Positions 44,840 through 55,430 of a DNA stretch of 64,000 nt are shown here, piece by piece. The translations under genes and the position numbers were made by a program. The notes beneath the pieces are model-generated. The model did no database searches, was not told where the DNA came from, and saw only the letters and a list, made by a program, of their open reading frames with translations. The first letter of the stretch is position 1. The number at the start of each line of letters is the position of its first letter. This stretch comes from Falciphora oryzae (lineage: Eukaryota; Ascomycota; Sordariomycetes; Magnaporthales; Magnaporthaceae): the NCBI GenBank assembly GCA_000733355.1, contig JNVV01000002.1, forward strand, positions 1,360,257 through 1,424,256, given 5' to 3'.

Positions 44840-47218
44840 TCAGGGCCGGCTCACTTGACTGATGCTTGCCGACGTCCGGCTGCGCTCATCCTCCTCTATG
44901 ACGCTCAGGCGAGTCGGGTGACGATGGCGAGGGACAGTCTCCCATCCGGGGGCCGCATAGCTCTGACCGGTATGGTCCGGGCTCAGAAGGTTCTGCTGAG
45001 CCGGAGCGCCAGCCGGGGCATCAGCCCACTGCTGGGGCTGCTGCATCGCGACCTGCTGCTCGGGCGCGTAGGCTGCCGTCGTGGCCGAAGGGACGCCGCC
45101 GGCATGCGAGACAGGTGCTTCGTAGTCCTCTGCGCCTGCGTCAGATTCGCCCGCCGGAGAGCCAATGCGGAAGGGGATCTTGTTCCCCATCGAGTCGCGA
45201 ATGAAGTTGCCGTGGGCGTCAATCGCGTACTCACCTTCGCTGAAGCCACCCTCGGAGCCGCCGCCGCAGCTCGGCTGCTCATGGACCGTCGCCGCCGGCC
45301 GCTGGTAGTAATCGCTGCCACCGTTGGTTGTTGGAACAGCGCCAGCAGAGGATGCTTGCCTGCTGGGGCTCTCGCCGTAGCCGGCGCCAGAGTAATCGGG
45401 CTGTCGTTGCTGGGGTTGGTCCCGAGTGCTTGTGTGACGGGACGGTATCCCGTGCATCATCGAAACGACGTTGATTCCGGCAATGTGCGCGGGCTGGCCT
45501 GCATGGAGGGCGTTTATCGTCTCCCGCTCAAGCTCTTCGCGGCGGCCGAGCTCCTCCCACGCACGGCGGGCCTCTTCCTTGGAGATGAGCAGCTCCTTGC
45601 GCATCTCGGCTAGTTGCCGCTGCGTCTTGGAGTTAGCGCGCTCGTGCTCGACGGCGTCACGGATGGCGTCAGTGCGACCCCTCCGCTCCTCGTCAAGCTG
45701 TGCAGCTAGCATCGCGTTGATCTCCTGGTTCCGCTCCAGCTCCGTGCGAGTGTCAAAGAACCAGCGCTGGAACTTGCGTTCCGAGCTGGCGCGCAGCCGC
45801 TGCAGCTCCACGACGGCGTGGAAAAGGTTGGCGCCCGCGGCCGACAGGTCTGTCACCTGCCGTGACAGTTGCTGGGACAGCGGATCACGCTCAATTTCAT
45901 CTGAATGTTGCTGCAGTCGCCGGATCCAGAAGCTTGTGAGCCCCTCCCAGTGCGCCGACAGTGCCTCCCAACGCTCAAAGGCATGGGGGAACGAGTTTCT
46001 TGGTCGTCCCGCGCCTCCCGAGGAAGACTCTCCGGCCGAGATACCCTGTCCTGCCTCAGCTCCAGACGGCCCGCTAGTTGGGCCGGCTGTTGGTGGAGGA
46101 CCTGAGAAGCTCGGGCCTGCAGCCTGTGTCCTCGGAGGCCTCGACTGTGAAGCCTGAGCGGGCTGTGAGGATCCCTGCGCGTGATGTGTTTGGGCTTGGG
46201 CTTCGGCCGCTCTTCGTTGTCGCCGCTGGACGGCCGGATCCAGGGTCTGTGTGGGTATATCAACAGCGCCAGCAGCAGAGTGAGCGGTAGCCCTGCGCTC
46301 CCGCTCCCGTTCTCTCAGGAGCTCCTGCTCCCTCTCCTCGCGCTCGCGCTGCTCCATCTCCAGTTTCGCGACCTGCTCCCTCTCCGCCCTTTGGCGGGCC
46401 TCGCGCTCCATGCGATCCCTCATAATCATGCGCGGTCCCCTGATCCCGGCAGGCGATCCAGTGGGCGCGGGCGGCGCAGCGGTGGGTCGGGATGATAGGG
46501 TGGGCTGTCCATTGGACACAGGCGGAACGCCGGCGCCGGCGCCGCCTCCCCGCATAAGCTCTGCCATCGACGCGCTTTCCTCGTCCAGGTCCGGTGTGAA
46601 CGGGTTCGGCTGTCTCAGGGCTTCCTCGAGTGTCCAGAGGATGGCGCTATGAGTATGCTTGGAGATGCGGACAGCCGGGTGTGCGTCAGGCTCCCGGCGC
46701 GCAGAATACGAGGGAAACCGGTGGCGGTGAAACTGTGTCGGGACGGTAGACTCCGCGTCAAGGTCGTCGCTTAGATCCTGCGAGAGCTGCCGTCTAAGCT
46801 GGTGCGGACGGGCAGAAGGCGCGGCAAGCTCCGCGGGGGGCCTGAGTTCTTTGGCCTTCCCCTTGGTGACGGCGACGGGAGGACTGCCGACTGTGGCGGC
46901 GAGAGCAACAGGGCTGATGCCTACGGATACTGCCTCGAGGTGGACCCGGCGTGGAGACCGCTGGCTAGGACTGGGGCTCGGGGTAGCCTCGAACCTCGGA
47001 GTGCGCCGAAGTCCTCTGTGGCCCGTAGACGGGGTAGATCTTGGATCTCGTTCTTGCAAGAGTGGAGTGGGAGTGCGAGGAAGTGTGTGCTGCTGGCGCT
47101 GCTGTTCTGGGGTGGTGTGGTGGTCGTAAGGTTCGTGACGGTCGTGACGTTGCGGTGCCGGCTCGGTCAGGTTGCGGGAGGCCTCGTCCTCGGCACGCAG
47201 AGCTGGAATGGTCGACAA
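44840..47218 (-). CDS. Uncharacterised 792-residue coiled-coil protein
   Basis: One unspliced frame of 792 residues that I cannot name. Residues 1-200 are Arg/Pro/Ser-rich and disordered. A short ordered block ISKHTHSAILWTLEEALRQP is followed by NPFTPDLDEESASMAELM. A heptad-rich Glu/Arg stretch lies at about 275-315 (MEREARQRAEREQ). The best ordered region, about 425-590, starts ERWEALSAHWEGLTSFWIRR, contains SRQVTDLSAAGANLFHAVVE and LRASSERKFQRWFFD, then a long coiled coil (RQLAEMRKELLISKEEARRA). The tail is Gln/Gly-rich and ends SVIEEDERSRTSASISQVSR. Trp and coiled-coil spacing suggest a scaffold or organelle-associated structural protein; no function is assigned. Codon use matches neighbouring genes. 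Confidence 0.75.
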   Translation of the reverse strand: MSTIPALRAEDEASRNLTEPAPQRHDRHEPYDHHTTPEQQRQQHTLPRTPTPLLQERDPRSTPSTGHRGLRRTPRFEATPSPSPSQRSPRRVHLEAVSVGISPVALAATVGSPPVAVTKGKAKELRPPAELAAPSARPHQLRRQLSQDLSDDLDAESTVPTQFHRHRFPSYSARREPDAHPAVRISKHTHSAILWTLEEALRQPNPFTPDLDEESASMAELMRGGGAGAGVPPVSNGQPTLSSRPTAAPPAPTGSPAGIRGPRMIMRDRMEREARQRAEREQVAKLEMEQREREEREQELLRERERERRATAHSAAGAVDIPTQTLDPAVQRRQRRAAEAQAQTHHAQGSSQPAQASQSRPPRTQAAGPSFSGPPPTAGPTSGPSGAEAGQGISAGESSSGGAGRPRNSFPHAFERWEALSAHWEGLTSFWIRRLQQHSDEIERDPLSQQLSRQVTDLSAAGANLFHAVVELQRLRASSERKFQRWFFDTRTELERNQEINAMLAAQLDEERRGRTDAIRDAVEHERANSKTQRQLAEMRKELLISKEEARRAWEELGRREELERETINALHAGQPAHIAGINVVSMMHGIPSRHTSTRDQPQQRQPDYSGAGYGESPSRQASSAGAVPTTNGGSDYYQRPAATVHEQPSCGGGSEGGFSEGEYAIDAHGNFIRDSMGNKIPFRIGSPAGESDAGAEDYEAPVSHAGGVPSATTAAYAPEQQVAMQQPQQWADAPAGAPAQQNLLSPDHTGQSYAAPGWETVPRHRHPTRLSVIEEDERSRTSASISQVSRP

Positions 47219-48044
47219 GTTGAAGTGTCACCACCAGGGTGGCGACGAGAAGCGGGTGGGAGACTTTTGGGTAGAATGTCAGTTCAGTGCGGTGTGCGAA
47301 CGCAGCCAAGCCGTGGGTGACATTGGGGTGAGAAAGTGTGAGCAGCAGGGAAAATGCGAGGCGGCGGGTGGACAGGTGTGGATCAAGTTGGGTAACTCAC
47401 ATGGCTGGCAACGAAGTTATGAACGGAGGATCGAGAGCAAGAAAAGTCTAGGTGGGTGGTGAAGAGGTGGTGGTGCCGGGTCGCAGGAGCTTAGCTTGAT
47501 TTTGAGTGGATATAGGTGCGCACGGAAATGGAGTGGTTGGCGCACGCGTGGAAATGGGGAGGCTGGGGGGACGCTTGGGCAGGGTTCTGTTCTGCAAGCA
47601 AAGACGCGCCCGAGGCCGACAGCTGAACAGCACCCAGGTTCGCAGCAATCCAACCGCGCAAAGGGTCGTCGGGCTGGCCCGTGTTTTACTAGTTGAGGTA
47701 GGGTAGGGTAGTGCAAGTCGTGCCGGCACGAATCGAGGCGGGCGGACTGGGATCGAGGTCGGCGCAGCTCTAGACAGCTCACCACCACCGCCTCGATCAG
47801 CACAGGGCGGCTAATCGCCTCGGATGCGCGAAACAAAGCTGGCGGTCGGCTCGTCTGGCTACGGCGACCATGCTGACATGTCAATTGGCGTCTCGTGAGG
47901 TTGGGTGGTAGGCAGTCGGTGCTTGAAGGGGTCGTCAGGCGCGCCGGCGCCGCGCAGTTTGGCTGGGCAGGGAGCAGGCTGGCAACCGCGCACAGTGGCG
48001 CGCGATTGGAATTGCGCTGGCTGCAAGGAAGAGAAGAGGAACAA
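47219..48044. other. Upstream region of the 792-residue gene
   Basis: Probable promoter and 5' leader of the minus-strand gene, GC-balanced, with no conserved frame. It runs into the assembly gap. Confidence 0.45.
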
Positions 48045-48167
48045 NNNNNNNNNNNNNNNNNNNNNNNNNNNNNNNNNNNNNNNNNNNNNNNNNNNNNNNN
48101 NNNNNNNNNNNNNNNNNNNNNNNNNNNNNNNNNNNNNNNNNNNNNNNNNNNNNNNNNNNNNNNNNNN
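48045..48167. other. Assembly gap (123 N)
   Basis: A run of 123 N. It lies in non-coding DNA, so no recognised gene is cut. Frames crossing it are meaningless. Confidence 0.99.
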
Positions 48168-49471
48168 AAAGGCGTGGAGAACGCAACCCGACGACAAGAC
48201 AGGCAGGCACGGCCCCCCACCAATTTCAAGACAGGTTCCTCATCGCTCCGCCTCTCTACATGGCCAGGAGGATACAACAAGAACAAGGAAACGAGTCGAC
48301 TGTGTACCCAGCCGGCTAATCCATAACGGCAAGGCAAAAAACATACGGGGAAGCATGATTACGGGGTCGTTACCTTGGGGTACTCGGACCAAGCAGGGAC
48401 GTCAAAGGGGCCACTTGCCCTTGGACGAGAATGTACGTACCTCCGAGACATGGGTGTCTGTCCCCCTTCTTGGCCACACTTGGCTTGGCCAGACGACCAC
48501 GTTCACTGACACATCTCCATCGAGAGAGCAACCCCGGTTCGAACGTTGAGTCTGTGATTTGTTCGTATGCAAAAGCTCAGCTCGGCCCAACAAGCATCAT
48601 CGCTGGAGGCACACGCAGGTTGGGCCGGGTACGCCCGCCCATTTGGGCGCCTGGAAGGGCTTGACAAATCACCGTCGTTGGTACGCAGCAGCCGTCCTCC
48701 GAAGAACAAACGGCGGGCAGTCTAGCCTGCGTGAAGGGGAAGGGTGCAGAATACTCTCGGCCCCATTATTGACGCTGTATACGGCGCATACGGGGTACAT
48801 CATGGACTACCATCAGTGCCAGGGACGGCACGCCGATTTGCCTCTTTTCCGCCATGCGTCGCGTCATTTACATGTATGGTCCACCAGCGGGCGAGCATGT
48901 CGCTCTTGGTTGGGTGGCTTCAAACGCACGCAGGCAGTACGTGGGGGCTGTCAGTCATAGGACTCGGCCCTCGAGGAAGCGCAACCAGAACAAACGGCGA
49001 CGCAGAGACCGATGAGTTGGCATTCGTGGCATTGCATATCCACGCAGCCGGGACGCCCCACACACACCTGCCTGGTGCCTGCAACCATGATTTCGCCAGC
49101 ACACCGAGCTCTGCCTGCCCGTCTGCCAGGTTCAATCGTGTCATCGCCACCACTGGGCGGATGTGATGGTCCCCGGGAAAAATGCTTTCAAGGGCGGGCG
49201 AGCATTCATAATCCATCGACATATCATCAGGTCGTCAAACGGAACAAGGCGATAATCTGGGGCTTAAATTTCCGCCGATGGCCGCTTGAATCGGGCGGCA
49301 CGCCCAAAGAAGGTGGGAGGCTCGTTCCGCGCATTCTCTAATCCAATCAGAAGCTTGGACACTTGTGGTGTGCTGAGATCAGCTCTTTTGACAGCCGTGG
49401 ATCGAGCCCCGCATGGTGCGACCCTTTGATACAGCTGGCCCTGACGTCACACACCGCCAGAGAAGCTTGAT

Positions 49472-49532
49472 AGCTCCCTTTGCTGTAGGGAGCTTGCTGC
49501 CCAAGGATCTAGGTGCATGTATGTGCCTAGAT
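49472..49532. repeat. Two adjacent perfect hairpins
   Basis: AGCTCCCT (49472-49479) pairs with AGGGAGCT (49487-49494) around a 7-nt loop. ATCTAGG (49507-49513) pairs with CCTAGAT (49526-49532) around a 12-nt loop. They lie 12 nt apart in non-coding DNA, which could be a structured RNA or protein-binding palindromes. Confidence 0.5.
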
Positions 49533-50670
49533 AGCCCCGTGCTATCTCGGCCATGGTCCGTGTCGCCATTCAATATGTGCTGCGCAGTCAGAGCTAGGGA
49601 GCGTCGATCATCTCCTGCAAGTGGCCATTCGGCACAAACAACATATTGCCCAAGCTATCCGTTACTCGCATTCCTCTTCGAAACAGTTGATAGCAAAGGT
49701 GTGCGGGCTACCTACGATGATGATGAACGATGCGGGACGATGCCCGTCCCTCGATTTCGGTCGTCGTTGGGGCCGGAGCGGACTATTGTGCGGTAGTGCA
49801 CGTGTCTGTCTTCCCAGAGACCGCCGTGCTCTGAGATTGGGCTCCACCAAAACTTATCATCAACCGCACAACGCCTGCTCGGACTCGCTCCCAGTCTTGA
49901 TCTCTCTAGGCCCATATACGTCTGGCGAGGCAAGACAGACCGGCTTCTAGGAGCCCGGGCGCGTTGAGATACGGCGGGAGCAGATACAGAACGCCCAGCT
50001 CGTGGCCGATTCCATGTCAGGAACGCGCTGGGAACGAGAAGGGCTAGCACATCCTCCAAATTATGTTACGGGATGAGACGTCGGCTGACGTTTTCGATCT
50101 GCCAGCCTGCTTTCCTGTCCGTTGGCAGCAGCGGGACTCGGCCTTGCCTCCTCACCAGACGGCTAGCATCTCTGCCTTTATGGGCGACGACACTGATGTA
50201 GCCTCCTACCTTCACTCGGTCGAGTCTGACTCTGATACTATCCTAGGTAGAGCTCGCCCGGGCGTTGGATATAGGTGGATAGTTCCTCGCACCACGACGG
50301 CACATCACCGCATCATGAAAAAGCGTGCCGGCTGAAACGGGAATGGTCCGGTTTCTAACGGAGGCAACAATGCGCAACCAAGGGGTGTATTTTCTAGACT
50401 CCTCGAGGGTCTCGAAACACGGGCTTGATTAGTTGCAATGGAACGGGATCTGAGACGGAACTGAGCCTCGCTTTCTGGTGGGCCAAATCGAGATAGCTAA
50501 AGAAGGGAATGTAGACTCTTTCCGGCGACTACCTACAATTTACTACCAATCGTGATGCTGGACCCGATTTGGCTGCATGGCTGTTTGTCCAGGGTGTAAC
50601 GGCTTCATGAAAGGGGCCCGGATCGAGGCCACGTTCAGAGAGAGCAAGGCTTTCCAGCTGGACTCCCCTG

Positions 50671-50698
50671 ATACTGGTGTGAGCATCCACACCAGTAT
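50671..50698. repeat. 11-bp perfect inverted repeat
   Basis: ATACTGGTGTG (50671-50681), a 6-nt loop AGCATC, then CACACCAGTAT (50688-50698). The next bases on each side do not pair. Not followed by a T run on either strand within a few bases, so it is not an obvious Pol III terminator. Confidence 0.5.
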
Positions 50699-53600
50699 TG
50701 CCATTGAGAATTTATCATCAATGTGTTCCCTCTGGACTTTCTTCTGAATTCATATTCCCTTTCCTTCTTCTAGTCCTTTTCCTTGCTTTTTTTTTTTTTT
50801 TCCCTTGACCTTCTTCTTTCCAAACTCCCATTGCTTTTTACTATCAACAACTAATTGGATATCAGTTCAAAGCCTATTTCGTTTGATCTATGAAAGTTCC
50901 GAACCGACAAACTCTCAGGGGGGCGATCTTCTAGTTCCAGTACCGAGCATGGAAGGTGCTAGGAGGAAAGAATCGGAGAACAAAAAGAAAAGAATAGATC
51001 CGAGGTGTCCGTTTGAATGATCCCCCTGTGGTCAGTCGGATCGTCGACGGCTCTGCAGGCCGGGCCAGCCGGAGGAAAAGATTGATGTGGGCGGTGGAGT
51101 TTTTTTCTTCTTTTTTTCTCGGCTGTCACTAGCGCAGATTGCTTGGGCTGACAAAGAGCGCTCCAGTCACAGACATGCATCAAGACCACGCACGTCGATG
51201 GGACTCGTCGTTTTCTTGCGACGACGCGTTTGATTTGACGGGGCTGGCCGGCAGCGAGGCCGAACAAGGTGGGTCCAAAGCCGCTGCACAAATAAAACAA
51301 CACGGGCTGCACAGTCACCAGCGCGGTGTGATATGTCGGGCCCGGCATGCTGCCGATCAGGGGTTATGAAGTTTGGTAGGCTATGCAGGTACCTACATAG
51401 CTATGCAGGCAGCTAAGGGGAAGAGGGCCCAGGTGTCGGTTGGCATAACTTGACATTGCTTGCTCGTGTGTCTGTCACGTTCGTATGATCCGTGAGCGTG
51501 CGAGGACGAAAAAAAAAAAAAAAAGGGGGAGGAGACGGTGAGCAATCCAGCGAAAGAGGCAAGGCGGCATTTGGGGTCCCCTGCAGCACTCCCCAGTCGC
51601 CCAGCCTGCCATCCAAACAGTCGGATTTTCAATGTTTGCCAAACCGCTTGCTCCCGGGCCAGAAAGAGGGCTGGAATCCATGGCTTGACGGGCCCAGACG
51701 CGACGGCGCAGGTGTGGTTGCAAGCCGCACGTTCCACGCCGCAAGAAGGCACCAAGCACCTAGCACGCAGCTCCACTGATCTTCCTTCGACCCACCAGCT
51801 ATTTTCGGATGGCAGGCTCTGCTGGGTCCGGCAGGCTGTCGGTAAAGTCTCCGGTGGTGGGTGGTTGCCCGCCCCATCGAAGCCCTCAATCAATCTCTGT
51901 CGGGCTGTCTGTCGCTGCCAACGACGACCGCCGCCCGCTAGCGCAAACTGTCTCGGCCCTTCGGTGACTGGGCCGACCGGCTGCAAACTTTGGTGGCCCA
52001 CCCTCCAAACGCCCTAGCGATGCAGCCGTCGAGGGCGCGCTGCAAACGACGTCTGCACGCAAGGACTTGACGGGGGCCGTTGCTCGTGTCTTTGGTTGAC
52101 TTGACTTGGGCCGCCCCGTCCGCCACCAGCCCTCGCCGTCGAGTTTGGCCGCGATCTTATTGGTACCGAAGCTAGCTTGACTCGCAAGACGGGGGAGAGC
52201 AGCATACCGGGTGGTCGAAGGGGGCAAGCACCGGGGAAAGAAAAAAAAACAAAAGAAAAAAAATGACAGTGCAGGCAGTCAGGTGCTGCCAGTTGCCGAC
52301 TCAACATCTCCCTCAGGGCCCCTATCCCGGTCACATCCCTTCCCCTGCAGACAAGCTCTGCGCGGGCGGGCTGGCTAGCTGGGTGATATGTGATGACAAG
52401 GGAGCACGGTGAGATCCGATCTCTGCTCCTCTTTGGAAGCGACAAGGTTGGGGCTTTGGCCGCTGGGGCACGCTCGCTTTGGCTTTGGCTCGGTCGCTCG
52501 TGCCCCCTTTCATCGAGGATGGAAAACACAATCAGATGGACCGAGCGACCTGTCTGGAGGGAATGCCGGCGGATTCCTTGCGCCGTCACCCTCAGTCCAG
52601 ATGTCCATTCCAAGCCACCGTTATTCAAACCACGGAACCAAAACAGAACAAAACAAAAACAAACAAACCATTTTCCCCACAGTCCTGATCAGGGGACCAC
52701 GCGACCGCTCGAATCGCACGTCGCGACGAGGTGCCATCCACGGCTCTGGCGTAGCGGAGACCAGGGCATGTCGAGCCCCCAGAGCTCTGGGTGGCTGAGA
52801 AGAAGACAGAGAAACAGAAAGGGGCAGGAGAAAGAAAAAAAAAAAAAAGCTGCAGGGACGTTTCGCGGAATGGCACGTCTCTCTGACTGCCCGTCTATCA
52901 CTCCACCCAGCCAGCCCTGTCTGGCAGCTCGATGCCGCGTGCGTGCTTGCTGCCGGTGCCAACCACGCCGTCGTTTCTTTTCGTCGACCGCCAGGTCGGG
53001 ACGTGCTTTACCGGGTACTTATTCTCTGAGTCCTCTACCTTCCTTTTCCGGCAATGCAGGGATTTCCTCTACCAACGCCTCTCGTTGCTTTCCTCGGTGG
53101 TTTTTTTCTTCTTATTTTCTTCTCGTGGCCCATGCTTTTGGTTTTTCTATGATTTCTTCTTCCGACCTCTTTGCATCCGCTTTTCGCCCCATCTTGGCTA
53201 GACCGCCGCGTCCGGCGGGTTGAAAAGTGACGTGTTGTCTGTCCCTTCATCCCTCCAAGACACGCTTACTCCCACTCTCCTTGCCCACGCCCACCCGCAC
53301 CCACCCAACCTAGCACATACGCAAACAACAAGCCCCAACGCCCCCCCTCCCTCCCTTTCTGTCTGCCCCGGGTAACCCTGCCCTGCATTCCGCACTTAGG
53401 ATCATCTGCCGATGGGGCCGTAGGGTGCGCCGGCACGCCCTTCACACTGCCAGAGAGACACATGTGGAGTGGGTGGCCTCGTCCGAGCACCCAAGGTTTT
53501 GCATGGCATTCCTCGCCGCCGGCCCATACATAACATACCTACATAACATACCTACACACCTCACACACACGCTCTCGCTCCTCCCGTCTTCGCTTGCAAC

Positions 53601-53825
53601 CTCCCTCGTGTTGTTGACTTGGCACCTGTCCGTCTACGTCCATATCTCCCTCGGGTTCTGCCCTCCCGCATCCGATCCATCGATGGACATTCTTCCTCCA
53701 TGATATAATTCGCCACTCCCTCCGCCGCCTCGGTCTGGGACAGCGAGGTGGACCGGTCAATATCTGCTATCTACGCGATTCACCCCTGATACTATCTCGG
53801 AGTTCATCGACTCGACTCTGTAACC

Positions 53826-55430
53826 ATGACGGACCGTCACGTCACCACGGCGCCGCGACGCCTCGCCAACCTGACCCTCGTCACCAAGCACTTCGGCCCT
53901 GACGCCGACTTCTCCCGGGCCACCACCCCGATGCCCAACTACTCCCATCCAAGGCCCGACTCGCGCCTCACCTGCGTCCATGCGCGGCCAGAGCGCCTCG
54001 TCGGGAGGTCCTCGGTCGGCTCCGATTCGTCCCCTCCCGGCATGGTGCCGGACGAAGATGAGGACTGCGTCTCGGGCGACGACGAGGACCACCAGTACCA
54101 CCTCTCCCAGTCGCGTCTTTTCGACAGCTTCTGGCAGGAGGGTCCATTCGAGCCCACGAGGTACCCAGCCCTCCTGGAGTCCCCCGTTTCACGCCACCGG
54201 TTCGAGAAGGTCCAGGCGGTAGAGCCGAGGCTTCACGACCACGATGTCCTCGATGCGCCACGCTCAGCCAGGCTGGCGGAGGACTCTTGGCCGCTGCGGC
54301 CAAGCACCGCGCTCAGCGCCACCAGGCCAGCCCCGAGATACTCATTGTTCCCGCAGACACAAAAAGCCCCTCGCCAGCCTCTGCCACCACTCCGTATTGT
54401 GTCGCCTTCCCCGTTTCTCCCACCCATTGCCACAACGTCGGAACTCAGCCTGCCTCTGTTCAGCCCGAGCGAGAGCGCTAGAAGCTCTGAGAGCTCGCAG
54501 CCAGTTGCTCCGCCACCCCCTCGCAGCATGTCGTTTTCCAGGCCGTGCCCGCCTTCCCCGTTGCTTTCGCATATCGCTACCACATCTGTACTGTCGCTGT
54601 CTCTCCCCAACCCGATCGAGAGCCTCCCTGCGCCCACCAGGCCGGCACCATCGCCTCCAATTACCAGGCGGTTCATTCCCTGGGAGGACTCCAGCAGTGA
54701 GGACGGCCCTCTGATGACACGCTCGGTCCCTGCATCGCCGTTCTGGCCAGAACACTCCCGTCATCGCAGCATCCCTCAGCAGTCGTTTCAGTCGACCCGC
54801 CCTGCAAGCGCCGGGCTGCCCCAAGCCTCGCAGCAGCGTCCTTCTTTCCCTCTTACTCCGGTGCGTGGCCGTTCAGCCACTTGTGTAGCCCCACACCGAG
54901 TTCCCAGCTACTCGTCGTCTATACCCGTGTCTGCCCCGGCCTCAGCTGCCCCTTCGCCACTGTGCAGCTCGTTCGGTCCGCCGGCGGCCCCTGCTACTAT
55001 CCCCGAGCTTCCGCCGCCGACGACCTCGGCCAGCTCGCACGGTCGACCCTCGATAGGGGCGGGACGTCTGCCCGGCGAGGAGCTCCGTTCCTACTTCGAC
55101 CTCGACGACTCTGATGATGAGGGCGGCAACACCAGCGACAAGAACAAGGGATCGTCGTCCAAATTCACTCTCAAGCGCATCGTGCGCAACTTGCATCACA
55201 AGCGCAGCGTATCCGACGTCCGTCGCAAAGCCAAGGGTGGCGAGGACTCCAAGGAACACGTCAGGCGCACACGCGCCGCCACCTCTGCTGCCGACTCTTC
55301 ACCCCTTCGTACAGTTTCCAACCCCGATGGCCCCACTTTTGCCGACTTGGACCTCCCACCACCCCCTGTCGGCGAGAGGGCGCTGAAAAAGCAGGGCAGC
55401 TTTGCCTTTCTGCTTAGCCGCCTGGGCTAG
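53826..55430 (+). CDS. Uncharacterised 534-residue Ser/Pro-rich protein
   Basis: One unspliced frame of 534 residues with good start context (GTAACCATGACGG) that I cannot name. It is disordered and very rich in Ser and Pro. Distinct features are an N-terminal block MTDRHVTTAPRRLANLTLVT, an acidic stretch DEDEDCVSGDDED near 77-90, and a duplicated motif of the form PSPxLxxIATTSxLSL at about 193-207 and 244-258. Near the C-terminus an acidic DLDDSDDEGG precedes a basic helix KFTLKRIVRNLHHKRSVSDV, and the protein ends KKQGSFAFLLSRLG. The conserved look of the two C-terminal blocks suggests a regulatory or scaffold protein with short linear motifs. The long upstream region is unusual. Confidence 0.75.
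   Translation: MTDRHVTTAPRRLANLTLVTKHFGPDADFSRATTPMPNYSHPRPDSRLTCVHARPERLVGRSSVGSDSSPPGMVPDEDEDCVSGDDEDHQYHLSQSRLFDSFWQEGPFEPTRYPALLESPVSRHRFEKVQAVEPRLHDHDVLDAPRSARLAEDSWPLRPSTALSATRPAPRYSLFPQTQKAPRQPLPPLRIVSPSPFLPPIATTSELSLPLFSPSESARSSESSQPVAPPPPRSMSFSRPCPPSPLLSHIATTSVLSLSLPNPIESLPAPTRPAPSPPITRRFIPWEDSSSEDGPLMTRSVPASPFWPEHSRHRSIPQQSFQSTRPASAGLPQASQQRPSFPLTPVRGRSATCVAPHRVPSYSSSIPVSAPASAAPSPLCSSFGPPAAPATIPELPPPTTSASSHGRPSIGAGRLPGEELRSYFDLDDSDDEGGNTSDKNKGSSSKFTLKRIVRNLHHKRSVSDVRRKAKGGEDSKEHVRRTRAATSAADSSPLRTVSNPDGPTFADLDLPPPPVGERALKKQGSFAFLLSRLG

Larger units (their letters stand above)
48168..53825. other. Long gene-poor intergenic region
   Basis: About 5.7 kb of GC-balanced DNA upstream of the 534-residue gene without a frame that looks like a conserved protein. 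It contains pyrimidine tracts (T run 50,787-50,801; T-rich 51,101-51,118), an A15 run at about 51,509, a 14-bp direct repeat ATAACATACCTAC near 53,530-53,555 and CA-rich DNA. Perfect hairpins at 49472-49494, 49507-49532 and 50671-50698 stand out. Long leaders or non-coding transcripts are possible but not shown. Confidence 0.5.

Noticed and set aside
44744..45613. 289-residue plus-strand frame opposite the coiled-coil gene
   Set aside because: Antisense shadow of the low-complexity C-terminus; no conserved features.
52390..53223. 277-residue frame in the long intergenic region
   Set aside because: Composition is erratic (stretches of poly-Lys from A runs and poly-Phe from T runs) with no domain; considered a chance frame.
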